Counted from the stretch's first letter, positions 1-5,568 are shown. The stretch is DNA of 9,678 nucleotides from JBIIJL01 sp044233795 (GCA_044233795.1 JBIIJL010000071.1:1-9678); one strand, 5' to 3'. Notes: generated by a model from the letters alone, not told the origin. Program-made: numbers and translations.

Positions 1-590
1 CGCAAGCTTATTGGTTTATAGGTGCTTTTGGATTAATTGGGGAATGGACACAGACAAGCCAGTCAGTCACCGAGTTTGAGGATACCGATACGCCAGGTCG
101 TCTTATTCCACGAGTAAAACAAAAAAACACAGCTGGGATGTTTTCATTTTCTTATAATTTGACAGGTGAACACAGTGATTTTAACAAGTATATTACTCCG
201 AATAAGCCCTTTAGTATCTTGAGTCGAGATTCTTGGGGTGCATTCCAGCTGGTTACTCGTTATACCTGGCTTAATATGGACCCTAGTATTTTTAGCGAGC
301 ATGTCAAGGTAGATGGGCAAACTGTCTACCCATTTGCTGATCCTCGTATTTCTATACAACATGCTCAAACCTGGGGTATTGGTTTGAATTGGTTTTTGAG
401 TGAATTTATTAGAATTTCAACTGAATATAGTCGAACCAAGTTTGTAGGAGGTTGCTCAACAGGCGCGATATCAGCTTTGATAACCCCAGGTTGCTTAACC
501 GCTGGACTCGCCGCAACTGCATCAACAAGCCGAGTAATCAATAGACCAGACGAACAAGTGGTTTTTCAGCGTTTTGAAATCAGATATTAG
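1..590 (+). CDS. Phosphate-selective porin O/P-type outer-membrane porin, 3' part
   Basis: This is the C-terminal 195 or so residues of a beta-barrel porin. The frame (codons beginning at base 3) is already open at the window edge, so the gene starts upstream and the Met at 138 is internal. Visible features are alternating amphipathic strands such as GAFQLVTRYTWLNM and TWGIGLNWFLSEFIRISTEY, then a long last loop and a terminal strand ending FQRFEIRY with a C-terminal aromatic residue, as expected for assembly by the BAM complex. The 'W.LGLNWYL...' near-terminal strand is typical of the OprO/OprP (Porin_O_P) family, whose members form anion- or phosphate-selective trimeric channels. The last extracellular loop has two cysteines (codons 453-455 and 492-494), which could form a disulfide. 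Substrate specificity cannot be read from this end. No convincing terminator follows the TAG stop. Confidence 0.8.
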   Translation, partial: QAYWFIGAFGLIGEWTQTSQSVTEFEDTDTPGRLIPRVKQKNTAGMFSFSYNLTGEHSDFNKYITPNKPFSILSRDSWGAFQLVTRYTWLNMDPSIFSEHVKVDGQTVYPFADPRISIQHAQTWGIGLNWFLSEFIRISTEYSRTKFVGGCSTGAISALITPGCLTAGLAATASTSRVINRPDEQVVFQRFEIRY

Positions 591-846
591 CGCGTGTTGC
601 TCCTCTGGCCTCACTGCCACGGTTTGCTTCTGAATCTGATACACTGCTATGGAATTATTAGATCAAATTGTCCAAATATTAGGAGTCATCTAAGATGTGC
701 TCAAGATAAACGGACAATCCCAGGCAAGCAGGCCAGGGGGCGACAGCACTCCCTAATTATTGATAAATTCTTGTTGCTTTGCATGGCGTTTCATTTATCA
801 TCGCTTCAGCGATTGGGCAACAAAAAAATTTAGTGAAGGAGCGCTT
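591..846. other. Intergenic region between porin and fadL-like gene
   Basis: No supported gene lies in these 256 bases. A short hairpin ATCGC-TTCA-GCGAT sits at 800-813 in the probable leader of the downstream gene. A separated 7-bp inverted repeat ATTGTCC (667-673) / GGACAAT (712-718) may be chance. A 14-codon ATG frame at 650-694 and a longer TTG-initiated frame at 594-833 lack a ribosome site and recognisable homology. No sigma70 promoter of good quality was found; the best -10-like string is TATCAT at 796-801 with a poor -35. Confidence 0.4.
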
Positions 847-2283
847 GTGAATCGTATGCAAATACCAGTGAGAAAATTGGCTTGCCTTTCCGTGATAGCA
901 TTAATGCATGAGACACTTTATGCAGGTGGTTTTTCGCTCTACACCGAAAGCAGTGCTGTGGCCATTGGTAACTATGCGGCAGGTATTGCTGCTGAAGGGT
1001 ATGATGCATCGATAGGTTGGTACAATCCAGCAGGTTTGGTGCTTATCAAAGATCAACAGATCCTTCTTGGTGGTGTAGGTGTCCTACCCAGTGCTAAGTT
1101 AACGGGTATAAGCACATATTCAACGATTAACCCAGCCGGTGGCGATCCCTTTACTCCCTATACGGAATCATTTAATAGTTTACAAGGGGCCAAAAATGCA
1201 GTTGTTCCTTCGCTTCACTATGCACAACCGTTAGGAGAGAGTGCGGTTTTTGGTTTGAGCATTGTTTCACCTTTTGGTTTATCAACTGATTATGATCTAA
1301 GATCTCCTGTTCGATATGCAGCTACCTGGAGTCAGCTCCAAACGTTAAATCTTTCACCTGAACTTGGCGGAAAATTAACCGATAATTTTTCAATAGGAGG
1401 AGGAATCGACTTCCAATATGCCAACGTTAAATTCAATCGCATGCTGGGCTCACCTTCGCTCACCTCATCTTTTGGATTTTCACCTTCAGTCCTTGACTCA
1501 CAGAGCTATAATACTGGAGACTCATTTGCCGTAGGGTTTCATGCCGGATTGATGTTGATGTTTAATGATGAGCACACGAGATGTGGTTTGAATTATCAAT
1601 CACATATGAATCATCAATTTAGGGGCCATAGCATCCTGACAGGACCATTGGCAGATCAAACTTTAAGCTTGTCTAACCCTGAAGAGCAAAATAATCCTAA
1701 AGCTACTTATACAAGTGATAATCTCACTAGTAATTACATATCTTTGCCAAATATAGTAACGCTGAGTGCTTACCAAGATCTTACTCATCAATGGGCATTG
1801 CTAGGTTCGATTGTCTTTAGTGGCTGGAGCTCATTTCAATCGATTCAGCTTAATAATGTAGCGGCGTATTCGATTGACCAAGACACAGATCTTGTAGTAC
1901 CTGCACAAGCCAACTCTACTACACCAGAAGATTACCGCGATACCTGGCGCTTTGCCTTGGGCGCTAATTATCGGGTGAATGATCAATGGTTGCTTCGTAT
2001 GGGCGGTGGCTATGATCAAACACCAACTGTTTTTGCTGAAAGAGATGTGCGTTTACCGGATGCTAATCGCTGGGCTATCTCGATTGGCGCCCATTATCAA
2101 ATGCTATATAACTTAGGACTTGATGCAGGGTTTACTTATTTATTTGCTAATAGGACTGCTGATATTAATAATACTACAGCGATCGGCGCACTATCGACCT
2201 ACAATGTAAATGCTTCTGCCAAGGTCAATGCGAAGTTAATCGGGCTGCAAGTTGTCTGGCTCATGGATACTAAAAAACCCTAA
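847..2283 (+). CDS. FadL/OmpP1/TodX-family outer-membrane channel
   Basis: A 478-residue outer-membrane protein of the FadL family, which takes up long-chain fatty acids or other hydrophobic compounds through a lateral opening in a 14-strand barrel. I chose the GTG at 847 because AAGGAG (836-841) lies five bases upstream. The longer frame back to 760 has no such site and would add residues ahead of the signal peptide. Residues 1-26 form a signal peptide (basic NRMQIPVRK, hydrophobic CLSVIAL, cleavage near LYA). The mature start GGFSLYTESSAVAIGNYAAG, with DASIGWYNPAGL at about 53-64, is the family's N-terminal plug signature. The length fits the family. The C-terminus is odd: after the last strand (LIGLQVVWLM) there is a polar tail DTKKP instead of a terminal aromatic. 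That tail is encoded by the A-run of an overlapping minus-strand terminator. It appears to be a single-gene unit ending at its own terminator. Confidence 0.88.
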   Translation: MNRMQIPVRKLACLSVIALMHETLYAGGFSLYTESSAVAIGNYAAGIAAEGYDASIGWYNPAGLVLIKDQQILLGGVGVLPSAKLTGISTYSTINPAGGDPFTPYTESFNSLQGAKNAVVPSLHYAQPLGESAVFGLSIVSPFGLSTDYDLRSPVRYAATWSQLQTLNLSPELGGKLTDNFSIGGGIDFQYANVKFNRMLGSPSLTSSFGFSPSVLDSQSYNTGDSFAVGFHAGLMLMFNDEHTRCGLNYQSHMNHQFRGHSILTGPLADQTLSLSNPEEQNNPKATYTSDNLTSNYISLPNIVTLSAYQDLTHQWALLGSIVFSGWSSFQSIQLNNVAAYSIDQDTDLVVPAQANSTTPEDYRDTWRFALGANYRVNDQWLLRMGGGYDQTPTVFAERDVRLPDANRWAISIGAHYQMLYNLGLDAGFTYLFANRTADINNTTAIGALSTYNVNASAKVNAKLIGLQVVWLMDTKKP

Positions 2284-2296
2284 TCTTAGGATTAGG
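2272..2296 (-). terminator. Intrinsic terminator of the minus-strand secreted-protein gene
   Basis: A perfect 7-bp stem, CCTAATC (2279-2285) and GATTAGG (2290-2296), encloses a 4-nt loop. On the minus strand it is followed by GTTTTTTAG (the A-run at 2272-2277 on the plus strand). It therefore terminates transcription from the gene at 2323-2715. It lies across the last codons and the TAA stop (2281-2283) of the convergent fadL-like gene. Confidence 0.65.
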
Positions 2297-2299
2297 CAG

Positions 2300-2324
2300 A
2301 AGCCCCACGTTAGGGGCTTTTTTT
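2300..2324 (+). terminator. Intrinsic terminator of the fadL-like gene
   Basis: The stem AAGCCCC (2300-2306) / GGGGCTT (2313-2319) has a 6-nt loop ACGTTA. A run of seven T (2318-2324) overlaps the end of the stem. This is a classical rho-independent terminator 17 bases after the fadL-like stop. Its T-run touches the stop codon of the convergent gene (2323-2325). On the minus strand no T-run follows the hairpin, so it acts in one direction only. Confidence 0.85.
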
Positions 2325-2715
2325 AGTCTTGGTTTAACGTACATTCTGCAGGACCATTTACAGTCACGCTATAACCGTTGGCATGGATGTATTTTGGAGT
2401 AATTTCACCTGTTGCCATATCAATACTGACATATCCAAGCTCGATCATGTTCGAGGTATTGGTGGCCATTTTAATGAGTGCTGAGCATTTGCCATCGGTG
2501 ATATGCCCAAAGCATGCCATTTTAACAGCAGTCCAAAAGACTTTACCGTCACTATGTGGGTGGGTCGGGTGTTGAGATGGGATAGTTCCTGCAACAAAAG
2601 CATTGGATTCAACATCAGTCAAATTGTGGGTAATCAGTTGTCTTGGGGTGGCTAAAGCACATCCTGTAAAAAGGCTAAGCGCTAAAGCTGCTATCGTATG
2701 CATCGGTTGTTTCAT
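2323..2715 (-). CDS. Small secreted protein of unknown function
   Basis: A 130-residue protein with an N-terminal signal peptide (MKQPM, then hydrophobic HTIAALALSLFTGCALA, likely cleavage ALA|TPRQ). FTGC at 16-19 is a marginal lipobox, so a lipoprotein cannot be excluded. The mature part has TPRQLITHNLTDVESN, a KMACFGH segment and TDGKCSALIKMATNT, then a YVSIDMATGEITPK stretch and GYSVTVNGPAECTL near the end. C68 and C77 could pair; C125 is left over. I recall similar small secreted proteins in Legionella but know of no assigned function. I chose the ATG at 2715 because GGAG stands nine bases upstream and the signal peptide begins there. An ATG nine codons upstream (2742), also behind an AAGGA, would add MSIFLEKIT. 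It is monocistronic, with its own promoter-like sequence and the terminator at 2272-2296. Confidence 0.75.
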   Translation of the reverse strand: MKQPMHTIAALALSLFTGCALATPRQLITHNLTDVESNAFVAGTIPSQHPTHPHSDGKVFWTAVKMACFGHITDGKCSALIKMATNTSNMIELGYVSIDMATGEITPKYIHANGYSVTVNGPAECTLNQD

Positions 2716-2763
2716 AGTGATTTTCTCCAAAAATATGCTCATTTAATTCCTTGAATGTCGCAT

Positions 2764-2793
2764 AGGATACCTCTTTATGGGAATGGTTGCCAA
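2764..2793 (-). promoter_or_regulatory. Candidate sigma70 promoter, minus strand
   Basis: Reading the minus strand, TTGGCA (2788-2793, five of six to the -35 consensus) is followed after 18 bases by TATCCT (2764-2769, four of six). This points to the secreted-protein gene at 2323-2715, with a leader of about 40 nt. It abuts the plus-strand -35 of the divergent gene. Confidence 0.45.
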
Positions 2794-2822
2794 TTTACTG
2801 GGTTAAATTCACCTGCTATAGT
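2794..2822 (+). promoter_or_regulatory. Candidate extended -10 promoter of the cysteine-rich peptide gene
   Basis: TTTACT (2794-2799) is separated by 17 bases from TATAGT (2817-2822), which is directly preceded by TGC, an extended -10 element. Transcription would start near 2829, about 56 nt before the ATG. The -35 begins one base after the -35 of the minus-strand promoter, so the two are back to back. Confidence 0.5.
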
Positions 2823-2847
2823 TAGTTATCTAACGGTTATGTTAGAT
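2821..2847. promoter_or_regulatory. Nested dyads: possible operator or leader hairpins
   Basis: A perfect 7-bp inverted repeat, ATCTAAC (2828-2834) / GTTAGAT (2841-2847) with a 6-bp centre, lies just downstream of the -10. It overlaps a second dyad, GTTAG (2821-2825) / CTAAC (2830-2834). The central CTAAC can pair with either flank. As DNA this has the size and place of a repressor site over the start point. As RNA it would give two mutually exclusive weak hairpins. Confidence 0.4.
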
Positions 2848-2884
2848 GTCGGTTGTTGTTTAACTCATTAATAAGGAAATAAAA

Positions 2885-3094
2885 ATGAAAAAATTCTTGG
2901 CTGCGGTTTTAAGTGCTTCTTTTATGATGTTGGCAGGTGCTGCGTTTGCTGATAATCTGGGAAAGAAATGTTATCAAATTTGTAGCTCGGGTAAAGAGGG
3001 CTGTATTTGTAAAGATACATCAGGTGGGTCGCCAAAGTGTCATACAAAAGTCTCATGCCATCGAGGTACCGAGAATTGCATATGCAACCAATAA
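2885..3094 (+). CDS. Secreted cysteine-rich peptide, eight cysteines in two repeats
   Basis: A 69-residue precursor with a clear Sec signal peptide (MKKFLAAVLSASFMMLAGAAFA, cleavage before D23) and a mature peptide of about 47 residues. All eight cysteines are in the mature part: C29, C33, C40, C42 and C52, C58, C65, C67. They form two copies of the pattern C-x(3 or 5)-C-x6-C-I-C, separated by a KDTSGGSPK linker. This suggests an internal duplication and up to four disulfides, or a metal site. The mature part is rich in Lys, Gly and Ser and has little hydrophobic core, so the fold would depend on cross-links. The ATG at 2885 is supported by AAGGA seven bases upstream. I do not recognise the family. 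A periplasmic or exported disulfide-rich peptide (binding, toxin-like or copper/iron-binding) is possible, and nothing here decides between these. No clear terminator follows. Confidence 0.75.
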   Translation: MKKFLAAVLSASFMMLAGAAFADNLGKKCYQICSSGKEGCICKDTSGGSPKCHTKVSCHRGTENCICNQ

Positions 3095-3101
3095 TAACTA
3101 C

Positions 3102-3417
3102 TTAACTTTTCATATTCATCGGTGCGCTGGTTGCGCTACAATGCCACCTGCCACCGAGAGCTTTAATTAACGGCAATTAGCGTCTGATTTTGATAGATAT
3201 CAGTTTAAGCTCCTGAGGAAGCGCTGAATTTTCTGGACCAACCACATTTAAAAACCTAGCAGCGCCTCCTTGATACAAGCGATGAGTTGACACCATGCGC
3301 GTAGTGCCGATATCACTGCATGCTTTGATATTATGTTCTGATGGAGAGTAACTGATGTTCTACCTCTTGAAATGCTGTTAATGCCCTTTGTTTATAGGTA
3401 TTAATGGCAGGATAAAA
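3102..3417 (-). pseudogene. C-terminal remnant of NodT/OprM-type outer-membrane efflux protein
   Basis: The minus strand carries the decayed end of a TolC-superfamily outer-membrane factor from an RND efflux system. From 3417 the frame reads FYPAINTYKQRALTAFQEVE and continues to a TAA at 3331-3333. This matches the family's 'tYrqtvLtAFqeVe' helix. After a +1 shift the next frame (from 3320) gives RLYQGGAARFLNVV, then GPENSALPQELKLISIKIRR, a second stop at 3177-3179, and then LIKALGGRW, the family's C-terminal signature, before the final TAA (3102-3104). Two stops and a shift show it is not functional as one protein. The body of the gene and its usual partner pump genes are absent here. The rest was presumably deleted when the region now holding the queA promoter was joined to it. 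Confidence 0.72.
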
Positions 3418-3419
3418 GC

Positions 3420-3449
3420 TTGACATGGTGTGTAAAGCGCTTGGTTAAT
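3420..3449 (+). promoter_or_regulatory. Candidate upstream promoter for the queA operon
   Basis: A perfect TTGACA (3420-3425) is followed after 18 bases by GTTAAT (3444-3449, four of six). The transcript would carry about 75 nt before queA. The -10 is weak, so this is tentative. Confidence 0.35.
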
Positions 3450-3479
3450 GTAAACTCGCATGATTGTTTTTAGTAAGAT

Positions 3480-3503
3480 TCTCATATCAAAATGAGATAT
3501 AAT
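3480..3503 (+). promoter_or_regulatory. Candidate proximal queA promoter -10 with adjoining dyad
   Basis: A consensus TATAAT (3498-3503) lies 27 bases before the queA ATG and would give a leader of about 20 nt. There is no good -35 at the right distance. The space just upstream holds an inverted repeat TCTCAT (3480-3485) / ATGAGA (3492-3497) directly abutting the -10, which could be an activator or repressor site. Confidence 0.4.
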
Positions 3504-3530
3504 CACCGCTCTTTATAAACAGGTTGTACT

Positions 3531-4580
3531 ATGAAAAGGCATGAGTTTCATTTTGAGTTACCTAATGAGTTAATTGCTCAGTATCCTCTTAAAGAACGCA
3601 GTGATTCGCGTTTGTTAGTTTATGACAGTATAAAATCTAATACTGAGCATCGATTTTTTAATGAGCTTGATGGGTTGCTTACGAAAGGTGATCTGTTAGT
3701 GATGAACAATAGTAAAGTCATGCCTGCGCGGGTGTTTGGCTTCAAAGAATCCGGTGGTAAGGTCGAACTGTTGGTTGAGCGAATTCTTGATAGTCATACG
3801 TTTTGGGCGCACATCAAGGCGAGCAAGTCGCCAAAGCCTGATACGCTGATTCATCTTAGTGAATGCTGGCAGGTGACAGTCCTTAATAAAGAAGATGCCC
3901 TTTATCTTTGTAAAGTGAATGGCGATGTGCGTGAAGTGCTGGAAGAGGTTGGGCATGTACCCTTGCCGCCTTATATCACTCGACAAGATGAGGCGCTCGA
4001 TTTAAATCGTTACCAAACGGTATACGCACAACATCTTGGTTCTGTTGCAGCGCCGACTGCAGGGCTTCATTTTGATGAGGTGATATTGCAACGCCTGATG
4101 CAAAAAGGGGTTAATATTGCTTACACGACCTTGCATGTTGGCGCAGGTACCTTCCAGCCTGTTCGTTCAGATGATATCCGAGATCATAACATGCATCGAG
4201 AGTGGTATACTGTTGATGGCTCGGTGTGTCAGGCCGTTAAAAAGGCTAAGGCTAATGGACATCGGGTGATCGCAGTAGGCACTACAGCTTTGCGGTGTTT
4301 AGAAAGTGCTGCTTTGGGTGGGGAGCTAGAACCTTGCCAGCGCGAAACTGATATTTTTATTTACCCAGGATTTACTTTTAAAGTATGCGATGGATTGATT
4401 ACAAATTTTCATCTTCCAGAATCAACGCTCTTGATGTTAGTGTCAGCGTTTATTGGTCATCGAGAGGCTATGGCGCTCTATGAGCTAGCTATCAAAGAGC
4501 GTTATCGGTTTTTTAGCTATGGGGATGCAAGTTTTTTGCTAGGAGGTGTAAGCCATGGAGTCAAGCACGGCGTTGAATGA
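3531..4580 (+). CDS. queA: S-adenosylmethionine:tRNA ribosyltransferase-isomerase
   Basis: QueA transfers and isomerises the ribosyl group of S-adenosylmethionine onto preQ1 at position 34 of tRNA with a GUN anticodon, giving epoxyqueuosine. It is a cytoplasmic enzyme. The 349-residue length is normal for the family. Family segments are seen in order: FELPNELIAQYPLKERSDSR near the N-terminus, MNNSKVMPARVFG at about 60-75, AAPTAGLHFDEVIL at about 173-187, TLHVGAGTFQPVR at about 202-214, VGTTALRCLES at about 249-259, LITNFHLPESTLLMLVSAF at about 289-307 and RFFSYGDASFLL near the end. It is the first gene of the queA - tgt-like - yajC - secD - secF run. Its ATG has only a weak AGG (3521-3523) upstream. 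The last 26 bases overlap the next gene, whose strong ribosome site lies inside queA. Confidence 0.97.
   Translation: MKRHEFHFELPNELIAQYPLKERSDSRLLVYDSIKSNTEHRFFNELDGLLTKGDLLVMNNSKVMPARVFGFKESGGKVELLVERILDSHTFWAHIKASKSPKPDTLIHLSECWQVTVLNKEDALYLCKVNGDVREVLEEVGHVPLPPYITRQDEALDLNRYQTVYAQHLGSVAAPTAGLHFDEVILQRLMQKGVNIAYTTLHVGAGTFQPVRSDDIRDHNMHREWYTVDGSVCQAVKKAKANGHRVIAVGTTALRCLESAALGGELEPCQRETDIFIYPGFTFKVCDGLITNFHLPESTLLMLVSAFIGHREAMALYELAIKERYRFFSYGDASFLLGGVSHGVKHGVE
4541..4547 (+). promoter_or_regulatory. Strong ribosome binding site inside queA
   Basis: AGGAGGT is an almost perfect match to the 16S rRNA 3' end, seven bases before the ATG at 4555. It fixes the start of the tgt-like gene and implies coupled or independent strong translation of that gene. 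It is the strongest such site in the window. Confidence 0.8.
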
Positions 4581-5406
4581 ATATCAAGGTTGGCTACCCA
4601 TTCTGACCTCGCTTGCTGGAAATACGTTAACTGAAAGCAATTGGTCTAGTGCTTTGGTTGATGCTGCATGTTTTCGTTTAGACGCGCTATTGATGAAGCC
4701 TGGTATGGCGTTTTTAAAACAATTGCAGAGTTTCAAGCGCTTTTCAGGTTGGACGCGTACCTGGGTGCTCAATGCGTCTTTGCTTAAGGTGCGCGAACAA
4801 GATAGGTATGAGGTACGGAGTATTTACGATGGGAGGTTATGCCAGTATTCCTCTTTAGACGTGTTAGAAATTATCAGAAACCTAAAACCACATGGCGTGG
4901 TTTTGCCTCAAGGTCTCTGGATTTCTCACCAAAAAGCATGCGAAGCGCTTCAAGAATTATTAACCATATATGTACCAGCAACAGATCTTCAACAAAAACA
5001 AGAATACCATGGTCATGGTGTGTATGTTGATTTTGCATCGATGGGCAGCGAGGCTTTTTTTCTTAGTTCCCGCGATGCTTATCGCAGTCACCGCTTCTAT
5101 ATTGCAGGCATGATTGATTTGACAGAGATGCAAAAATTTCTATCTTTAGGCGATGTGATCATTGAATCTGATTTACCTGCACAGCAGGCGATTTTAGGAC
5201 AGGTTTATTCTCAAAAAGGGATCGTAAACTTAAAAGAGCCCGATATGGCACTTTCATTCGCACCAATTGATGCTGATTGTAGTTGCCCTACTTGCAAACA
5301 AAAATTCACTCGAAGTTATTTTCACCATTTACTAGAGCATACTCCTCTGTTGTGTCAACGTTTTTTGATTCAGCACAATGTTCACTATGTTCGAGTAACT
5401 GCTTAG
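4555..5406 (+). CDS. Tgt-family paralogue, shortened, zinc site kept, catalytic residues lost
   Basis: The 283 residues are distantly but clearly related to bacterial tRNA-guanine transglycosylase (usually about 370-380). The C-terminal zinc site is intact: PIDADCSCPTC with C242, C244, C247, then FTRSYFHHLL and the fourth ligand H274 in the HNV segment. Upstream, LLMKPGMAFLKQL (about 45-57) lines up with 'LWLRPG...', FSGW (63-66) with 'FMQWKG', and VLNAS (71-75) falls where active enzymes have ILTDSGGFQ, so the general-base Asp is missing. Likewise VIIESDLPAQQAILG (about 201-215) falls on 'MFDCVMPTRNARNG', so the nucleophilic Asp is replaced by Glu or lost and the PTR is gone. About 90 residues of the barrel middle are missing or compressed. 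These alignments are by eye against E. coli Tgt from memory. By its position it sits in the place of tgt. It probably does not catalyse base exchange. It may be a non-catalytic partner, an RNA-binding protein or a decaying duplicate. A genuine tgt would be expected elsewhere in the genome. Confidence 0.78.
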   Translation: MESSTALNEYQGWLPILTSLAGNTLTESNWSSALVDAACFRLDALLMKPGMAFLKQLQSFKRFSGWTRTWVLNASLLKVREQDRYEVRSIYDGRLCQYSSLDVLEIIRNLKPHGVVLPQGLWISHQKACEALQELLTIYVPATDLQQKQEYHGHGVYVDFASMGSEAFFLSSRDAYRSHRFYIAGMIDLTEMQKFLSLGDVIIESDLPAQQAILGQVYSQKGIVNLKEPDMALSFAPIDADCSCPTCKQKFTRSYFHHLLEHTPLLCQRFLIQHNVHYVRVTA

Positions 5407-5491
5407 GGTGTAGTTTCTCCGCCGGGATTGACTCGGCGCCCTAGCGATTTGAAAGAAAACGAGATTTGTTCATTTACGACAGATTCAAATC
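5404..5491 (+). promoter_or_regulatory. Inverted-repeat-rich leader before yajC
   Basis: Two dyads occupy the space after the tgt-like stop. The first has an outer stem TAGGG (5404-5408) / CCCTA (5439-5443) and an inner stem CGCCG (5420-5424) / CGGCG (5434-5438). An 11-nt bulge lies on the 5' side only. No T-run follows, so it is not an intrinsic terminator. The second is a perfect 8-bp repeat, GATTTGAA (5446-5453) / TTCAAATC (5484-5491), across a 30-nt loop. They could be an RNA processing or stability element between the two halves of the operon, or a regulatory leader. Confidence 0.35.
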
Positions 5492-5501
5492 ACTATATGA
5501 T
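5473..5501 (+). promoter_or_regulatory. Candidate internal promoter for yajC-secD-secF
   Basis: TTTACG (5473-5478, four of six) and TATGAT (5496-5501, five of six) are 17 bases apart. Transcription would begin near 5508, giving about 60 nt of leader. It would allow the Sec genes to be expressed independently of queA. Confidence 0.4.
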
Positions 5502-5568
5502 GTCACGCGAACCTAACGGGGAAAATCCTCGAGGTATATTTGATGTGTATCGTTTAAGGAGAGCATGA
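5497..5568 (+). CDS. Possible 23-codon leader ORF overlapping the yajC start
   Basis: ATG-ATG at 5497 opens a short frame, MMSREPNGENPRGIFDVYRL and three more residues, ending in a TGA (5566-5568) that overlaps the yajC start codons. Its last codons AGG AGA supply the yajC ribosome site. The same frame is open back to the TAG of the tgt-like gene at 5404. No ribosome site precedes the ATG and the peptide is not recognised. If the promoter at 5473-5501 is used, the transcript would start after this ATG. It may be chance. Confidence 0.2.
   Translation: MMSREPNGENPRGIFDVYRLRRA

Noticed and set aside
800..813. ATCGC-TTCA-GCGAT hairpin followed by an A-rich run before the fadL-like gene
   Set aside because: The stem is only 5 bp and no T-run follows on the plus strand. 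It is too weak to call a terminator or riboswitch.
594..833. A 79-codon plus-strand frame with a non-ATG start between the porin and the fadL-like gene
   Set aside because: It has no ribosome site, no recognisable homology and low-complexity basic composition, and it overlaps the start of the next gene's leader.
760..846. Upstream extension of the fadL-like protein to an ATG at 760
   Set aside because: No ribosome site precedes it, and it would put 29 residues ahead of a complete signal peptide. The GTG at 847 has a well-spaced AAGGAG.
2937..3170. A 77-codon frame overlapping the cysteine-rich gene in another frame
   Set aside because: It is a shadow frame with no signal peptide or ribosome site. 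The overlapping frame has a clean signal peptide and regular cysteine spacing.
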